Assembly (NCBI GenBank): GCA_030760725.1
Contig: JASWHV010000013.1
Location: 36,738,699-36,802,698, forward strand
Origin: Neostapfia colusana
Lineage: Eukaryota; Streptophyta; Magnoliopsida; Poales; Poaceae
DNA: 64,000 nt
Reading direction: 5' to 3'
Each line of letters starts with the position of its first letter. Position 1 is the stretch's first letter. The notes under the pieces were generated by a model. The model made no database searches and was not told where the DNA came from. It saw only the letters and a program-made list of their open reading frames with translations. Shown here one piece after another: positions 24,176 through 36,839 of the stretch. A program made the translations under genes and the position numbers.

Positions 24176-26995
24176 TGTAAAATCCCCAAAAGTGCTAGCA
24201 AGGAATTCAGCACATTCACACTTAGGAAAAATGGGAGGAATTGAAACTTTAAATTATAACAGTGTGAGTTCAAAGTGCTGATTCAAATCTCTCAAAAATT
24301 TCCTAACATGAGGATCTAAACTAAAAATGTAGTTCTGCATAATTCAAATATTAGACCTCCCAAATTTCAGCTCATTTGGAGGGGTTTTGCTATTTGTTTG
24401 GAAATAAAAGAGAAAGCCTCAAACTTGAATTCAAATTTCAGTTTCAAATTTAAAATCCTCCAAAGTGGCAAATTGGATTCATAAAGGTGTTCTCCACAGC
24501 TGAATTAGCATCCATGCTGAAATTCGGATTATTTTGGTTTAGTTTGCTAAGGTTTTGAATCAATAAAAAGGGAGATATTCAGATGTTGATTCAAATTCCA
24601 AAACCCAATTGCCATTCAAAATTCTTGACCCCAAATGAATTCAGTTGAATTCAACACTTCAAAACATGACTTTGTGAGGAAGCAAAGGATTTAATTTGGA
24701 GGAAAATATCAGAGATATTAGGTGGGGTGGGACCCACATGTCAGAGGGACATAAACAACAGTAAAAATCCTTTTCTCTGTGGGCTTTCCACCGAGGGTGC
24801 AAACCTTCCACCGAGCTGCTTGAAACTTGCCCCCGACGGTAGCAAATTCATGCGTGGTTGATTGATATCCAAAGCAGTGCCACAACTCAAATTTTCCTCT
24901 CTACACGTTCAATCAAAGCTCCTGTCCTCTGCTCGAGCGCTCACCGAGAAATACACCGTGCGCCCGCCTTTGTGATCGTCGCTGATCGGCCTACAGTCAC
25001 CCTAGCACCCGGTTGATCCCTCTAGGAGCGGCGCCAGCAAGTTCTCGACGTGTATCACCCATCATCAGCTCGTTCTCGGCATCCTAGGATTGGTGCACGA
25101 AGCTTTTTCTTCTCCTCTGTTCCACATGAAGCCGCTTCACCGCTCCTCGTCTTCCGGCCGGTCCAGTGCCCTTCTGGCACGAACCACACCACCCTAAGGT
25201 GTGCCATGAGGTCTAAATCATGCTCCCGATCTCCCTTTGCTCTTCTCCACTGCGTTCTAGCCGGAATTTGAAAATTGGCGCCGGTGTACGTGAAGAACCG
25301 CTGATAACCAAGTCGGGAAATTCTCCGAACGTGGTTAATCGTACTTCCTTCGGTTCAAACCATAGCAATCACGGACACTATTGGCCCTCTAGACCAAATC
25401 CCACAGCAAACCCTCCATCCCACGAGCAGGGCAACGAGAATTCACCGCCGGCGGCAAAAACGGGTCGATCCTCCGGTGACCGCCCTCTTTCCGCCGTTTG
25501 CTGCAAGAATTGGTTTGCGTTCCATGTTCTACGACCTCTATGGGTGCTGTACAACATCTTGGACTATTGAAATCGGCTTGGGACACGCCGAAACGCGTCG
25601 ATGCCACGCCACCGAGCGCCACCGTCGGTGCCAACCCGTTTCCGGCCATTTTCAAGCGGTGAGACCTTGCCCAGCAGCTGCGCCACGTTCCAAGGGTCGT
25701 GCAGGGCAAAACCGGAGCAAAAATTGTGGAGAAATGAGGGAGAATGGGGCGTGCCATCGCTCTGTTCTGGCATGCGCGTGGGCCTTGTCCCGAGGTAGAA
25801 GAAAGTCTGACCTATGGACCCCACTGTCAGTCGGCAGATGAATTTCTCTGTGTAAAGTAATTCCAGAAAATGTTGCAACTTTGAGAGCCTCTAAGTATTG
25901 GTAGGAAGCTCCAAAAATAGTGAGACAAATTTTGCTGGAATCCTTATAAAGAGTACTTTGCAGAGGAACAATGTTCTTTCTATGAAAATGCCCAGTATTT
26001 TCTGTGGAATTCATTATAGTAAATCCTTTAGGGATTAATTCCAGGAAGGATTCTCTATGAAAAATTCCCAAATTTTGGCAGCAAATCCTTTTCCTAGTTC
26101 CTGTTCTCCAGTAAAAATCTTAGGATTTTTGGAGCTGATTAAGAGGGCTTAATCAGTAGGTTATCTCAGGGTTAAATAAATTAGCTAAAAATCATAGAAT
26201 TAATTTCCAGAAAAATGGTTCCAACTTCAAATGACCATAACTTTTAGTAGGAATGTCCAAAATTTGTGAAACAATTTTTTTTCGACTCCTATCAGTCAGT
26301 ACTTTGCAGAAATGCAGAGGATTTGGTCTGAACATCTATCAAATTTTCTCCAAAATTCATCAAAATTAAATATTTGGGAATTAATTCCAGGATATCTCTG
26401 TTATGGAATTTCCTCAAATGTGTCTAGAAGATCCTTCATAACATTAGTGATATCCTGTAAAAATTTGAGCTTCATTGGAGCACAATTTCCAGGCTAAACT
26501 CTGATCCAAAGTTCAGACTTCATTTGGAATTTCCAAATTAAACAGAAACTTTTTCAGGATTTCATATAAACTTCAAAATTCCATTTCTCCCTGTAGGTAG
26601 CTCAAAAAATTGTGGAACAAAACTTTTTTAGAATCATAACAACCTTCTCTAATTAGATATTCCACTGTTAGCCATGTCAAAACATCAGATTTGGGATCAA
26701 AATTCAGAGAATCCTTGTACTTGTGGGAATTTTAGAGACCACAAGCTCCCATGAAACTTCTCCAAATTTGGCTCAGATCATCCTTATAGAGTCTAGTGTC
26801 CACTGGAAAAATCCCAATCCCAATTAAGAAACCTTAACAGCAGTAGCTAGTAATAGAAGCTTATCTCCTATAAAACACTAGCACTTATACATATATTTTG
26901 TTGCATTTTATATAGCGACCGAAATGGAGGACACCCTGGAGCCGTTGGAAGTCCTCCCACCAGAAGCTAACTTTCCCTATAACTTGCAACCAGGC
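24176..26995 (+). mobile_element. Element E: 5' LTR, first part
   Basis: It starts TGTAAAATCCCC after the presumed target duplication TATTG. It has the usual AT-rich, GC-rich (24780-25800) and AT-rich sections and stops at 26995 in the conserved box, where element D is inserted. Frames at 25050-25878 are chance frames of the GC-rich section. Confidence 0.88.
26991..26995. repeat. Target-site duplication CAGGC of element D
   Basis: CAGGC at 26991-26995 is repeated exactly at 39946-39950. The repeat falls on the start of the conserved LTR box of element E, whose uninterrupted form is seen in element B at 17090-17110. Confidence 0.95.
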
Positions 26996-29900
26996 TGACA
27001 CGACCCCACGGTCTTGTCAAGCCAGGATCACGCTGAGGGGTGCTGCGTTGCACATCACCGGATAACACACGTCAAAGGTACAAAGTGGAAGCAAAACTTT
27101 TATTATATAAAGAAGTTTATGAACATTTTTACATCAAAATAGGTCCAGTCTACACTCACGGGAGTAGACTACGCATCAAGTTCGCGTTCAGCCCTTGAAC
27201 GTGTCCTTGCTAGCACGCACGCACACTAACATGGCGGCATGCACGACTCCCACTCGACGGGATTCCCCTCCTGGGGTTCCGCCTCCTCTTCAGGAGTCCC
27301 TTCCTCATAAAACCCTGCAAAAGCTTCAAACACAAGCAGTGAGCACGAAGGCTCAGCAAGACTGACCCGTCTCTCCTAATCATGGAACTTCTACATGAGG
27401 GTGATAGGTACAGGGGATAAAAGCAGTTGCGAGGACTCACCTAATTAGTGGAACCTTACTTTCAAGTTTTAGCAGCAGGTTGCGGAGAACCTTACGCTAA
27501 GGCACATGAGAGAGCCACAATCAAACAAGAAACGCATTTCTCTCATGTACATTGCCCAAAGTTGAAAAGAACTTTAGTTAGCTCTAAACTACAACAAATC
27601 ATTAGCAGTCAAGTCCATCTTTCAATCAGCAACATTTTAACATGCAACTAGCCTGTTCTTTCTACGTCACGGTACAGTGAACAAGTGGTACTCACTGACC
27701 GTGAGGGACGGCGATTATAATCGATTTACACCTGCAGGGTTACCCGAATAACCCGTCACGTACGCCTGTACTCGATGTTGCCTACAACAACCATCACAGA
27801 CGCCATACGCAACTACCTTTCACCCGTTAGCCAAATGTTGAACCGGTCCAATCGTCCCGAGCAAGAGGTCTCTGCACGCGCATCTCAGTGCCGCCAGCCA
27901 ATTTACACCTCGAGCTCTCAACCTACCCTCTGAACGACCAGCTATGCCTCAACACCCAGCTACCCGAGTTATATCGGTTTCCCGGTTCCCATATAGCTGG
28001 TAGGTCTTCGGTACTGTTCTAGCTTGTTCAACAGGCCCGCACATGGCTCGGTCCTCAATTGACACAAGCGGAGCTACAGCACACAGGCCTCAAAGTCCTT
28101 CTGCCCTTACTCTCCGCTCGGTCTCATCTTTCTTGCCATGTGTATCATGTGCTATCTCTACCCGAGTCGAGTGTCTCTAGCCTATGATCGCGAGTAGTTC
28201 CAACTACTCGACTTGTACCGAATCCTACCCTAACTTATCTTTGCAGTAGCTAACGGGATTTGCAATCCTAATCCCAAACCCATGGTTCTCTTGTCTATGC
28301 ACTTGGGTTTCCAAACAAGACTCTAATGCAAGGAATAACCGTATTCAAGTATGTGCTCAAAACAATAAAAATTTGTAAAAAGGTTAATGTAAACCGGAGC
28401 TTGCCTTGCTGCTCTTGGTCGTAGGCTAGCTGCTCCTCCGGAGTAACGAAGTCTAGGACTTCGGGTTCCTCCTCGACCTTAGCGACTACATGATATACAA
28501 GGATATGTATTAATTTAAATGCATTTGATTGAATTTAAACTTGTGAAGTCTATTACTCTTACTAGACAGACCCAATGACTGTGAAACTTTTACTGTGGCT
28601 TGGTTACAACCTAAACAGATATTTGGTCAAGTTTTAGTTGCAGCAAAGCTCATTTGAGCCCTCAACAATTAATTATGTACTTGACCTTAATTGAAGTCTT
28701 TTAGGGTGTTCTAAGGATTTTCATGAAACAAACTATGACTTTCTGAAAACAAGATTTTCAGAGGGTTCTAATGGAGTTGGTCTCACTTAATTTGAAGGTT
28801 TCTATCTAAAGATATGAGCTATACAATTTCAGGGAAAATTCTGAAAATGTTTCTGAACATTTTCTATTTTCTCTGGAACAGTTTCACTAATCACATCATT
28901 AGGTGGATCAAATGAGCTCAAATACATCTGCAATTTTTATGGTAGTTCAGGGATATTTTGGTGAACATCCCAACTAAATTTCAGAATTTTCCTCCAAGGA
29001 ATTCTCCAGTTAAAATTCCAAAAAGTTTAAACTTTGAGGAATTAATTCTGGAGAATTAAGGCTTTTCATGAAGTGAAACTTGATTTGGTGGAAAGTGCTC
29101 AGAGAGCTGAATCCAACAGAATTTGGTTCACTCGATTTTGAGCTTCCTAGCCAAAGTTATGAGGATTTGAAGTTTGAATGAAATCTGAAAATTGGGAAAA
29201 AAGTTTAAATCTGCCGGGGCCCGTGGGGACACGTGTTGGGCGCGGAGGCGACAGCACACTGGGGCCCACAGGGTTTTTGCGCGCCAGCACATAAGATCCC
29301 GGCCGCAGCCTGATCCCGATTCGAAATATCTGCCGCTGACAGCTGGGGTCCACCCCCTTCGTCAACCTCTCGCCGCCCGCGCTCTGCCGCCGGGGTACCT
29401 CGCCAGAGAACTCGCCGGTAGCTTCTGTGGAGCTCCAAACTTCATGATTTTGGCCGCCCCTGTCTACTTTCACTCGGGGAACAGGATTCTGGGCTCAGTT
29501 CGTCATGACAATGGCCGGTGCATGGTCGGCGACGAGCCGCCGCCTCGGGAAGACTTCGGCCGTGTCGGCCGACCTCCTTAGCACCTCGATCACTCGAGCA
29601 GCCGGTCGGGGAGCATCAGTGGTCCTTAGGGAAGGTCGACATGAGCTTGAAGCAGCTCGGGGAAGGCCCGAAGTAGGCCCTCACCGTGCGCCCGATGCCT
29701 CTCGCATGCTCCGCCGTCGGTAAACTTCGGAATACGCCGGTTACAGAGGTTCTCAGACCAAAGGTTGTGAAGGCAACTTGTGTGCTACCGTGTCTAGTTT
29801 GTGTGAGAGCGGATTGGGGCCCTCTAATCCTTTCTAGAGTATGAATTTGACAGAACCGTACACGAAGGTCGGTCTGTACCCAGAAAGGGGAAAACTGGAA

Positions 29901-31034
29901 ATTCGCCGCCGGTGAGCAAGCGCTCGGGCTGTGGCTCGGGGGTGAGCAGCACCGGTCACTAGCGCGTCCATGGGTGGCCTTGGCTCGGGCGTGACAACCT
30001 CCTGGTTGGGCTGTCTACGGGTGCCCGAAGTGCAGCGGTTTTAGGTCACCGAACTAAACGCTCGGTATAGCCGAGATCGACAGGTTTTAACTGAGTTCTA
30101 GCAACGGGGAAGAACGAGGAGGGTTCCTAGTACCTTGCCGTAGCTCTGGAGGGGAGGGAGAGGCTGTGATCGGAGCTCTCCGATCGGTTCTGAGCGGCGG
30201 AGGAAAATTCCCGGCTCTGTGTTCTTGTGAGGAGGAAATGGCGATAGCTTCGGCCGAGGAGGGGGGAGAACGCCTTAAGAAGGCGCTGAACCGTCTCGCG
30301 CCCGCGCGTGGCCAAGCAGCTGCTGGGGCAGCGGCCTCTTTCGGTGGCGATCGCAGCTGCATCTCGTCGAACCGAGTGAGAAAAGTCTCAGTCGGTTGAA
30401 TCATCCCTGTGGCTGACATGTGGGTCCATTTTCATTTTAACCTCTGAGATTAACTCCTCACCACTGTTGTAAACAGTAAGCCCCAAAATGCCCATGGTGA
30501 TTCAAATTATTCCCCTTTGAGCCATTTGAATTAGTTAGAATTCAAATTGGGTTTGGTTTGGCTAATTTCAGCACATGTTCAGTTTGAAATTCAAAAAAAG
30601 TTTGAATTTGCCCCACTTAGCTCATGTCAAGATCATCTCCAAATGGAGTGAAAATTGGTGTGTGAGCTCACAAAAATGTGCTGAGAAAGAATATGTCTCC
30701 CACTTTTGAATTCATGGGATAAAAACAGTTTGAATTTGAATGTAGTTTCAAACTGCCCTCTTTCTAGCTATGCCCAAAATGACCTCAAAAAGGTTTTGAA
30801 TTTGGGTGAAATTTGGTATGGACATTCCTAGCACAATGTGGGAGTTTTCATATGCCCAGCCCCTATATATCACATGTGGGAAATACCACCTTTGCAATAT
30901 GTGAGTTTGTTCTCTAATGAGTATGTTGATGGTGGTTACTTGCTCTTCAAATGTGTTCATCAACTTTCTTCAAATGAGGTGTGTGTGTGGTGATGAACAC
31001 TTTGAATATGTGTCCAAAAACTGAGGCCCTTACA
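26996..31034 (-). mobile_element. Element D 3' LTR, full length
   Basis: This 4039-bp LTR runs on the minus strand from TGTAAGGGCC (31034) to GTGTCA (26996). It matches the solo LTR at 3378-7426 throughout and retains the 931 bp missing from D's 5' LTR. The conserved box lies reversed at 28387-28405 with two mismatches, and the CGAGTAG hairpin is near 28190-28215. The frames at 29147-29723 and 30087-30419 are chance frames of its GC-rich section. Confidence 0.95.
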
Positions 31035-31051
31035 TTCCTCCCCCCTTAAAA
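31035..31051 (-). other. Element D polypurine tract
   Basis: On the minus strand TTTTAAGGGGGGAGGAA abuts the 3' LTR, preceded by the family's TCTCGGGACGAGATTC block. It primes plus-strand synthesis. Confidence 0.9.
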
Positions 31052-31106
31052 GAATCTCGTCCCGAGATTATAAGGTGAAAACGAGAGAGAGAGGACGGTG
31101 GAAAAA

Positions 31107-34100
31107 TTACCGGATATGCGACGTGAAAAAGTCGGGGTAGTTAGGGCGAAGAAAGCCTTCACTCTCCCGTGTCGCTTCGTCTACGGAGTGATTACTCCAT
31201 AGAACTTTGTAGAACCACAATGTTTGGTTGCGTGTGGTTCGGGCTTTCTCATCAATAATCTGAACCGGTTCCTCCCGATAGGTGAGATCCGGTTGCAGTG
31301 CTTCAATGTCCTCCAGCTGAACGGTAGTAGATAGCTTGATACACTTCCTCAGCTGGGAAATGTGAAAAATGTCGTGCACCCCGGATAGTGCTTCTGGTAA
31401 TTTTAGCCGGTATGCCACTGATCCACATCTTTCGGTAATCAATGGACCGATGAATCGGGGTGCCAACTTTCCTCTCACCCCAAATCTGTTTATGCCCTTC
31501 ATTGGAGATACACGTAGATATACGTGATCCCCGACTTCGAACTGTAATGGGCGTCTTCTCCGGTCCGCATACTGTTTCTGACGGGATTGGGCGGCTTTTA
31601 GGTTCGCTTGAATCAGTCGAACCTTTTCTTCTGCGTTGTTGACAATGTCAATCCCGAGGGTGACCCTTTCGCCAGACTCACACCAATTCAGTGGTGTGCG
31701 GCATTTCCGCCCGTATAGCGCCTCATAAGGCGCCATCTTTATGCTGGCTTGGTACCCATTGTTGTACGAGAACTCGGCTAACGGCAAGTGATCATCACAA
31801 TTCTTGCCGTGGTTGATAGCGCAAGCTCGTAGCATGTCTTCTAAGATCTGATTCACCCGCTCGGTTTGCCCATCCGTCTGCGGGTGGTATGCTGAACTAC
31901 GGATCAGCTTCGTCCCCAAGGCAGCATGCAGCTGCTCCCAAAAATGGGACACAAATAAAGTGCCCCGGTCCGATATGATGGTACGGGGTACGCCGTACAA
32001 GTATAGGATCCGTGAGATGTACAATTCAGCGTACTTCTTGGCGTTGTAGTTGGTGTTGACCGGGATGAAATGGGCAACTTTGGTGAGCCGGTCGATGATC
32101 ACCCGCACAGAATCATGTTTCTGAAAGGTGGTGGGTAAATCGACGATGAAGTCCATGCTCACATCCTCCCACTTCCAGGCAGGAACGCCCAGTGGTTGTA
32201 GCAGTCCCGGTTTCCGCGTCTGCCTTCACCCTTCGACATGTATCACACTCGGACACGTACTTCGCGATCTCCCGCTTCATCCGTGTTCACCAAAACTTGC
32301 TTCTGAGTTCTTGATACATTTTGTTGCTTCCGGGATGAATAGAAAATTTTGATAAGTGAGCCTCATCAAAAATTTTCTTCCGTAGCTCCGGGTTACGGGG
32401 TACGACGATCCGGTCCTTGAACCATAGGACGCCGTCTCCGTCCTTCCGGAAACATTTCAGCTCCCCACTGTCTACACATCTCTGCAAATGCGACATGCCC
32501 TTGTCATGTTTCTGAGCTGCCGATATCTCTTCACGGATGGTGGGGATCAAAGCTAGGTTGTAGAGAGCTCCATGTGGAATTACATGCAGTGGTGGTTCGC
32601 TCTCTCCCAATGGTGTGATGGTCAGATTGTTGACGTGTGACTTGCGGCTCAGCGCATCTGCCACTACGTTTGCCTTGCCCGGATGATAATGGATTTCTAT
32701 TTCGTAATCCTTTATCAATTCTAAATATCTTCATTGCCTCATGTTCAGCTCCTTCTGAGTGAATATGTACTTGAGGCTTTTGTGGTCGGTATATAGATGT
32801 ACGAGGTTACCGAGTAGGTAGTGCCTCCACATCTTCAGTGCAAGTACCACGGCAGCGAGCTCCAAGTCGTGAGTTGGATAATTCTGCTCATGATTTCTAA
32901 GCTGCCGTGATCCATACGTGACCACTCTTCGGTCTTGCATCAGCACACATCCGAGCCCAATGCCGGATGCATCGCAGTACACATCGAACGGTTTTGTTGT
33001 GTCTGGCTGCGCCAAAACCGGTGCTGATGTTAAGTGCTTGACTAAAGCCTTGAATGCTGCTTCACACGCTGGACTCCAAACATATTTGGTAGCCTTCTTC
33101 AGCAGCTCCGTCATAGGCTTGGCAATCTTCGAGAAGTTCGGAATGAACCACCAATAATATCCCGCGAGTCCGAGGAAACTCCGTACCTCGTGAACAGTTC
33201 TCGGGGATTTCCAATTCAGCACTTGAGTGATCTTGCTCGGGTCTACAGCGATACTCTCCGCTGAGATGATATGCCCGAGAAAAGGCACTTGCGATATCCA
33301 GAACTCGCACTTGCTGAATTTCACGTACAGCTTGTGATCCCGCAGCCGTTGCAAGACTATACACAGATGCTTCTTGTGATCTTCCTCCGACTTGGAATAT
33401 ACTAATATGTCGTCGATGAAGACCACGACAAATTTGTCCAGCTCCGGCATGAATACCGAGTTCATCAAGTACATGAAGTGAGCTGGAGCATTGGTGAGGC
33501 CGAAATACATGACCAGGTACTCATAAAGTCCGTACCTCGTCGAAAAAGCCGTTTTTAGAATATCCCCCGCCCTTATCTTAATCTGATGGTACCCGGATCT
33601 TAAGTCCATCTTGGAAAAGATCTTTGCTTCGACCAACTGATCGAACAACATGTCGATCCGTGGCAACGGGTACTTGTTCTTGATGGTTACGGCATTTAAT
33701 GGACGATAGTCCACGCAAAGCCGCAACGTCTCATCCTTCTTCTTCACGAATAATGCCGAACAACCCCATGGCGAGGAGCTCGGCCTAATAAAACCCTTCT
33801 CCAGGAGGTCCGTGAGCTGAGTCTTCAGTTCAGCCAACTCCTTGGGCGCCATCTTGTACGGCCTTCGAGATATTGGCATGGTTCCTGGTGCAAGTTCAAT
33901 CTTGAACTCCACCTCTCTATCGGGTGGCATCCCCGGCAAATCGTCCGGGAACACATCAGGGAACTCTCGGACCACTGAAATATCTTCCAATCTGATGGTT
34001 GTGGATTGATAGACGCTTGGAAGTTTTATTTCTGGACTGACCAGAAATAAAGAATGAGATTCGTGCACTTCTGAGTGCAAATACATGACTCGGAGGACGG

Positions 34101-34858
34101 TGTCTAAAACAGCGCCGTGGCGGGTTAACCACGACATCCCTAAGATGACATCGACCTTTTGTCCCTCTAGGATTATAAGAGACGTAGGGTAGACTCTACC
34201 CTCTAAGCACAATGGCGCTTTTGGGACCATCATGCTTGCTGATATTTTTCCACCCGGTGAACAGATCACATAAGGACTATCGGTGGGTAGTATTTGCAAG
34301 CTATATTTATCAATGAAAGCTTGGCTAATGAAGCTATGCGTGGCGCCTGAATCAAATAGTACTATGGCGGGATGCTGGTGGAGTTGGAACATACCCGAAA
34401 GGATTGGCTCGCCCTCTGGCACGTCCTCTATGGCAAGTTGGTGGACGGTGCCAGGCCTAGGGTTTGCCCGCCGCGCATTAGTAGGGTTCCGGGGTTGATT
34501 CCTCCCCGGAAACTGTGGTGCAACTTCGCCGCCTTGCCTCTCCGGGCAACTGCTGGCGAAGTGTCTTGGACGACCACACTTGTAACATGTGGCCGCTGCT
34601 TGTGCAGTGCTTGGGGGATGAAAGCTCGGCATTCGCTGCTGAGGTGAATACGCACGCGGCATCGCCCGCTGCTGCTGTTGTTGTTGCGGAGGTGGTACTG
34701 GCAGTGCCGGCCTGAACGCCGGTGAAGAGTACGACCGACTGTGGAACGGCATCGACCTCTGGGGTGGCTGCCAGCATGGACCTGATGGTGGCCGATTCAC
34801 CATCCGAAACTTCTGAGAAGGACCGCCTCCTTCTCCGCTGCTTTGCGGCTAGATGCTA
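31107..34858 (-). pseudogene. gag-pol: Element D gag tail and pol (protease, RT, RNase H, integrase, chromodomain)
   Basis: Upstream of the ATG at 34803 the reading continues into gag tail residues (SQKFRM). The 690-residue open part has a Gln/Pro-rich stretch, a CCHC knuckle (CYKCGRPRHFASSC, residues 73-86) and protease (LFDSGATHSF, Asp 151). RT with VVVFIDDILVYSK and RNase H (DVYCDASGIGLGC) follow. It stops at 32731-32733 (an Arg codon changed to TGA). A second open part runs to a stop at 32287-32289 (KFW then TGA), followed by a frameshift near 32245 where two codons are partly lost. The last open part (32162-31107) has the integrase core, with Asp in SMDFIVDLP, Asp in SDRGTLF and Glu in GQTERVNQ, and the chromodomain (FYKVLWSNHSVDEATRESEGF). 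Here Arg replaces the usual Trp of the ATWE motif. It is clearly homologous to element I but cannot make a full product. Confidence 0.95.
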
Positions 34859-35344
34859 TGTATGAACAGCTTGGCTGTCCATCACGGCGTTTCCCGCCCT
34901 CATCTGGAGGCTGAGGTTTGCCTCCGCGGGGTTGTACCTTGGGCAACTCGGGTCGGTTGCCTCTCGGTACCTCCCTTCCCACACATGATGAGCCCGTCCC
35001 TTCACCAAAACGAGCGCATATGGAGTGCCCTCCATCGCTCTCACGTGTAGCTGGCAGAAACGTGACATGGTGTCACGGGCTGCCCCTTGCCACATTCCCT
35101 CCGGTTGTCTACCTCTCACCGTGACGGTGAACGGCGCCCACCCGGGTGGCGTAGGTCCTGCAGTGACTTCGACATGGATTGTCCACGTCTTGTTCCCCTC
35201 TTTGCCTTCTTCCTTGGTGAAGTACTGCGGCATCTGGTTGTATCCGAAATATTGAAGCATCTGCCTCAATGCCTCCGGATAGCCGCTGTGGTGAGAACAG
35301 TGAGATTCCACCCAGCCGTTCTCGAACTGCTTATCTGCTGTCAT
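34856..35344 (-). CDS. Element D first reading frame: dsRNA-binding-like domain in place of capsid
   Basis: This is a 162-residue open frame starting MTADKQFENGW. It sits where the capsid part of gag should be, but nothing in it matches the capsid of C, E or I. The predicted pattern is helix (PEALRQMLQYFGY), strand (PQYFTKEEG), strand (TWTIHVEVTAG), strand (PFTVTVRGR), helix (QGAARDTMSRFCQLH). This is the alpha-beta-beta-beta-alpha order of double-stranded-RNA-binding domains, including an AA in the second helix. Its last residues (NAVMDSQAV, then after the TAG at 34856-34858 HLAAKQRR) align with NAAIMQEDAQRELAAEQRK of element I. The domain is therefore in frame with the gag tail and was probably once one protein. 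ACAG directly precedes the ATG. A single TAG and a 1-base shift now separate it from pol. Similar domains occur in grass repetitive proteins as far as I recall, but I could not search. The function is inferred only. Confidence 0.6.
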   Translation of the reverse strand: MTADKQFENGWVESHCSHHSGYPEALRQMLQYFGYNQMPQYFTKEEGKEGNKTWTIHVEVTAGPTPPGWAPFTVTVRGRQPEGMWQGAARDTMSRFCQLHVRAMEGTPYALVLVKGRAHHVWEGRYREATDPSCPRYNPAEANLSLQMRAGNAVMDSQAVHT

Positions 35345-36823
35345 CTGTAAAATTATATTTGAGAAATGTCAAATATTTATTTTAACAGTAAACTATTGAG
35401 TTATGACACCAAACATGTCATTGAACTCATAAAACTTGGAAATATAGTTCAAATTTAAACAAATTTGACTGCTGATCTGCTGTCTGCATGACAGCCCTGA
35501 CCAGTTTCCATTTCAACCTGATTTAGGCCATTCTAAAGGCAAAACCAGTTCTGGAGCTCAACATCAAAGTTAAATATAACTTCAATAGCTTTCCAGAAAG
35601 TACTTGCTTGGCCTAAGATCTGTCCTGGTTCAAAAATTATGAGAGGTCAAAGTTAACAGAATTTCTGGAGAAAATTGGACAGCACCTCCCTGCTTTGGTA
35701 CTGATTTGATCCAAGATTTCCAGTTAATTCTGTTCCCATTCTGACAAAACTTTCTGTTACAAAGTTGTAACCGTCTCATAAGATTTCCATAACTACCTCA
35801 TTTCCTATTTTTGGATTTTTATGCAGAAAGTTGTACTCAATTTACAGAGAGTTTACAGAGAGTCTTTGCTCAGCCCTGTTTTCTGGACAGTTTCAACTCT
35901 ACTGCATTTTTCGATTGGTTAAGGGTTGAAACACCTCTGGACATCAACAGAAACGTTGTAAAGCTTTTCCGAAGCTTTCCATAAATGTATCATATGACCC
36001 CAACCTCGAAAGGACTCAACCTCTAACCTCTGATTAACTTCAGCCTTAATTCAGCTGAAAACAGAGTGCTCTGTCCTTAACAACCTATAAGTTGAAAACT
36101 TGTTAACTTTGAATGTCCTGATTAAGGGAAGGAGTTACATCAAGTTTTACTACTTTGGATCAAAACCTTCAAGTTTTAAATGAAGTTGTTCATTTAATGG
36201 GGTGTGACGTCGATGCGTCACCAGATCATGTCGGTACTACGTCCTCACAAAGAAAAACCTATACCGGACTTAGCCGGCTTCGTTAATTCAGTGGCACTAA
36301 ACGTCACTCACACACGGATGCTACACTTCTACCGTTTTGTGGTTAGACTACCTGCAGAAACTCAAACAATCGTCAGAATCGGCTGCACACCGAGCCCGGT
36401 ATCCATACAGTTCGTACACCCGGCCGTCATCACTCGCCCGGATGTTCTCAAGCCAAACACGCCTTGAGTTACATGTTCACGTTTCAGACCACGTGACGGG
36501 GTCTCCCAAGTTGCACCACGCACGCCAGGGACAGATGTTGCTCGAATACCCCAAACGGCATGAGGAGTCGTAGAGGATACTAAAGCGGGTCGGGTTACCT
36601 GCCACCCGTGGGGCTCCACCCTTCAGCTTGTGCGCACTGGTGGACAGCGCTTACGTGCACCCCCCAAGACATAAACGTCCTGAGATGCACGATTTTCTGA
36701 CATAGACAAATAGGTTAGTATGCCACTTTCTATACACTAATAACATCCTTATACGGGCCACTAACTCGTTCCTCACTGGACTTTTGAAAAAGATGACCTT
36801 TTAGTGCGTTAAACCTCAAGCGA
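35345..36823 (-). mobile_element. Element D leader
   Basis: This is an untranslated leader of about 1.5 kb on the minus strand. Close to the primer site it has GGCAG|GTAACC (GT at 36598-36597), a possible donor. Hairpin 3 of the structured block is present as TCACGT and ACGTGA (36477-36482 and 36491-36496) around an 8-base loop, with one changed base pair relative to element I. TTTCTGCAG|GTAG and the GTGAGGACGTAGTACCG block follow. It ends TTTTACAG directly before the ATG at 35344. The frames in it are not protein-like. Confidence 0.75.
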
Positions 36824-36835
36824 GCTCTGATACCA
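36824..36835 (-). other. Element D primer-binding site
   Basis: On the minus strand TGGTATCAGAGC lies four bases after the 5' LTR end, complementary to initiator tRNA-Met. Confidence 0.93.
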
Positions 36836-36839
36836 ACGC

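Noticed and set aside
34856..35344. A host gene inserted in or captured whole by element D
   Set aside because: The frame joins gag-tail residues in register and starts at the element's normal gag start position after an acceptor-like AG, so it is better read as part of the element.
32918..35350. Plus-strand frames opposite element D pol and its first domain
   Set aside because: They are antisense shadows of the minus-strand coding frames.
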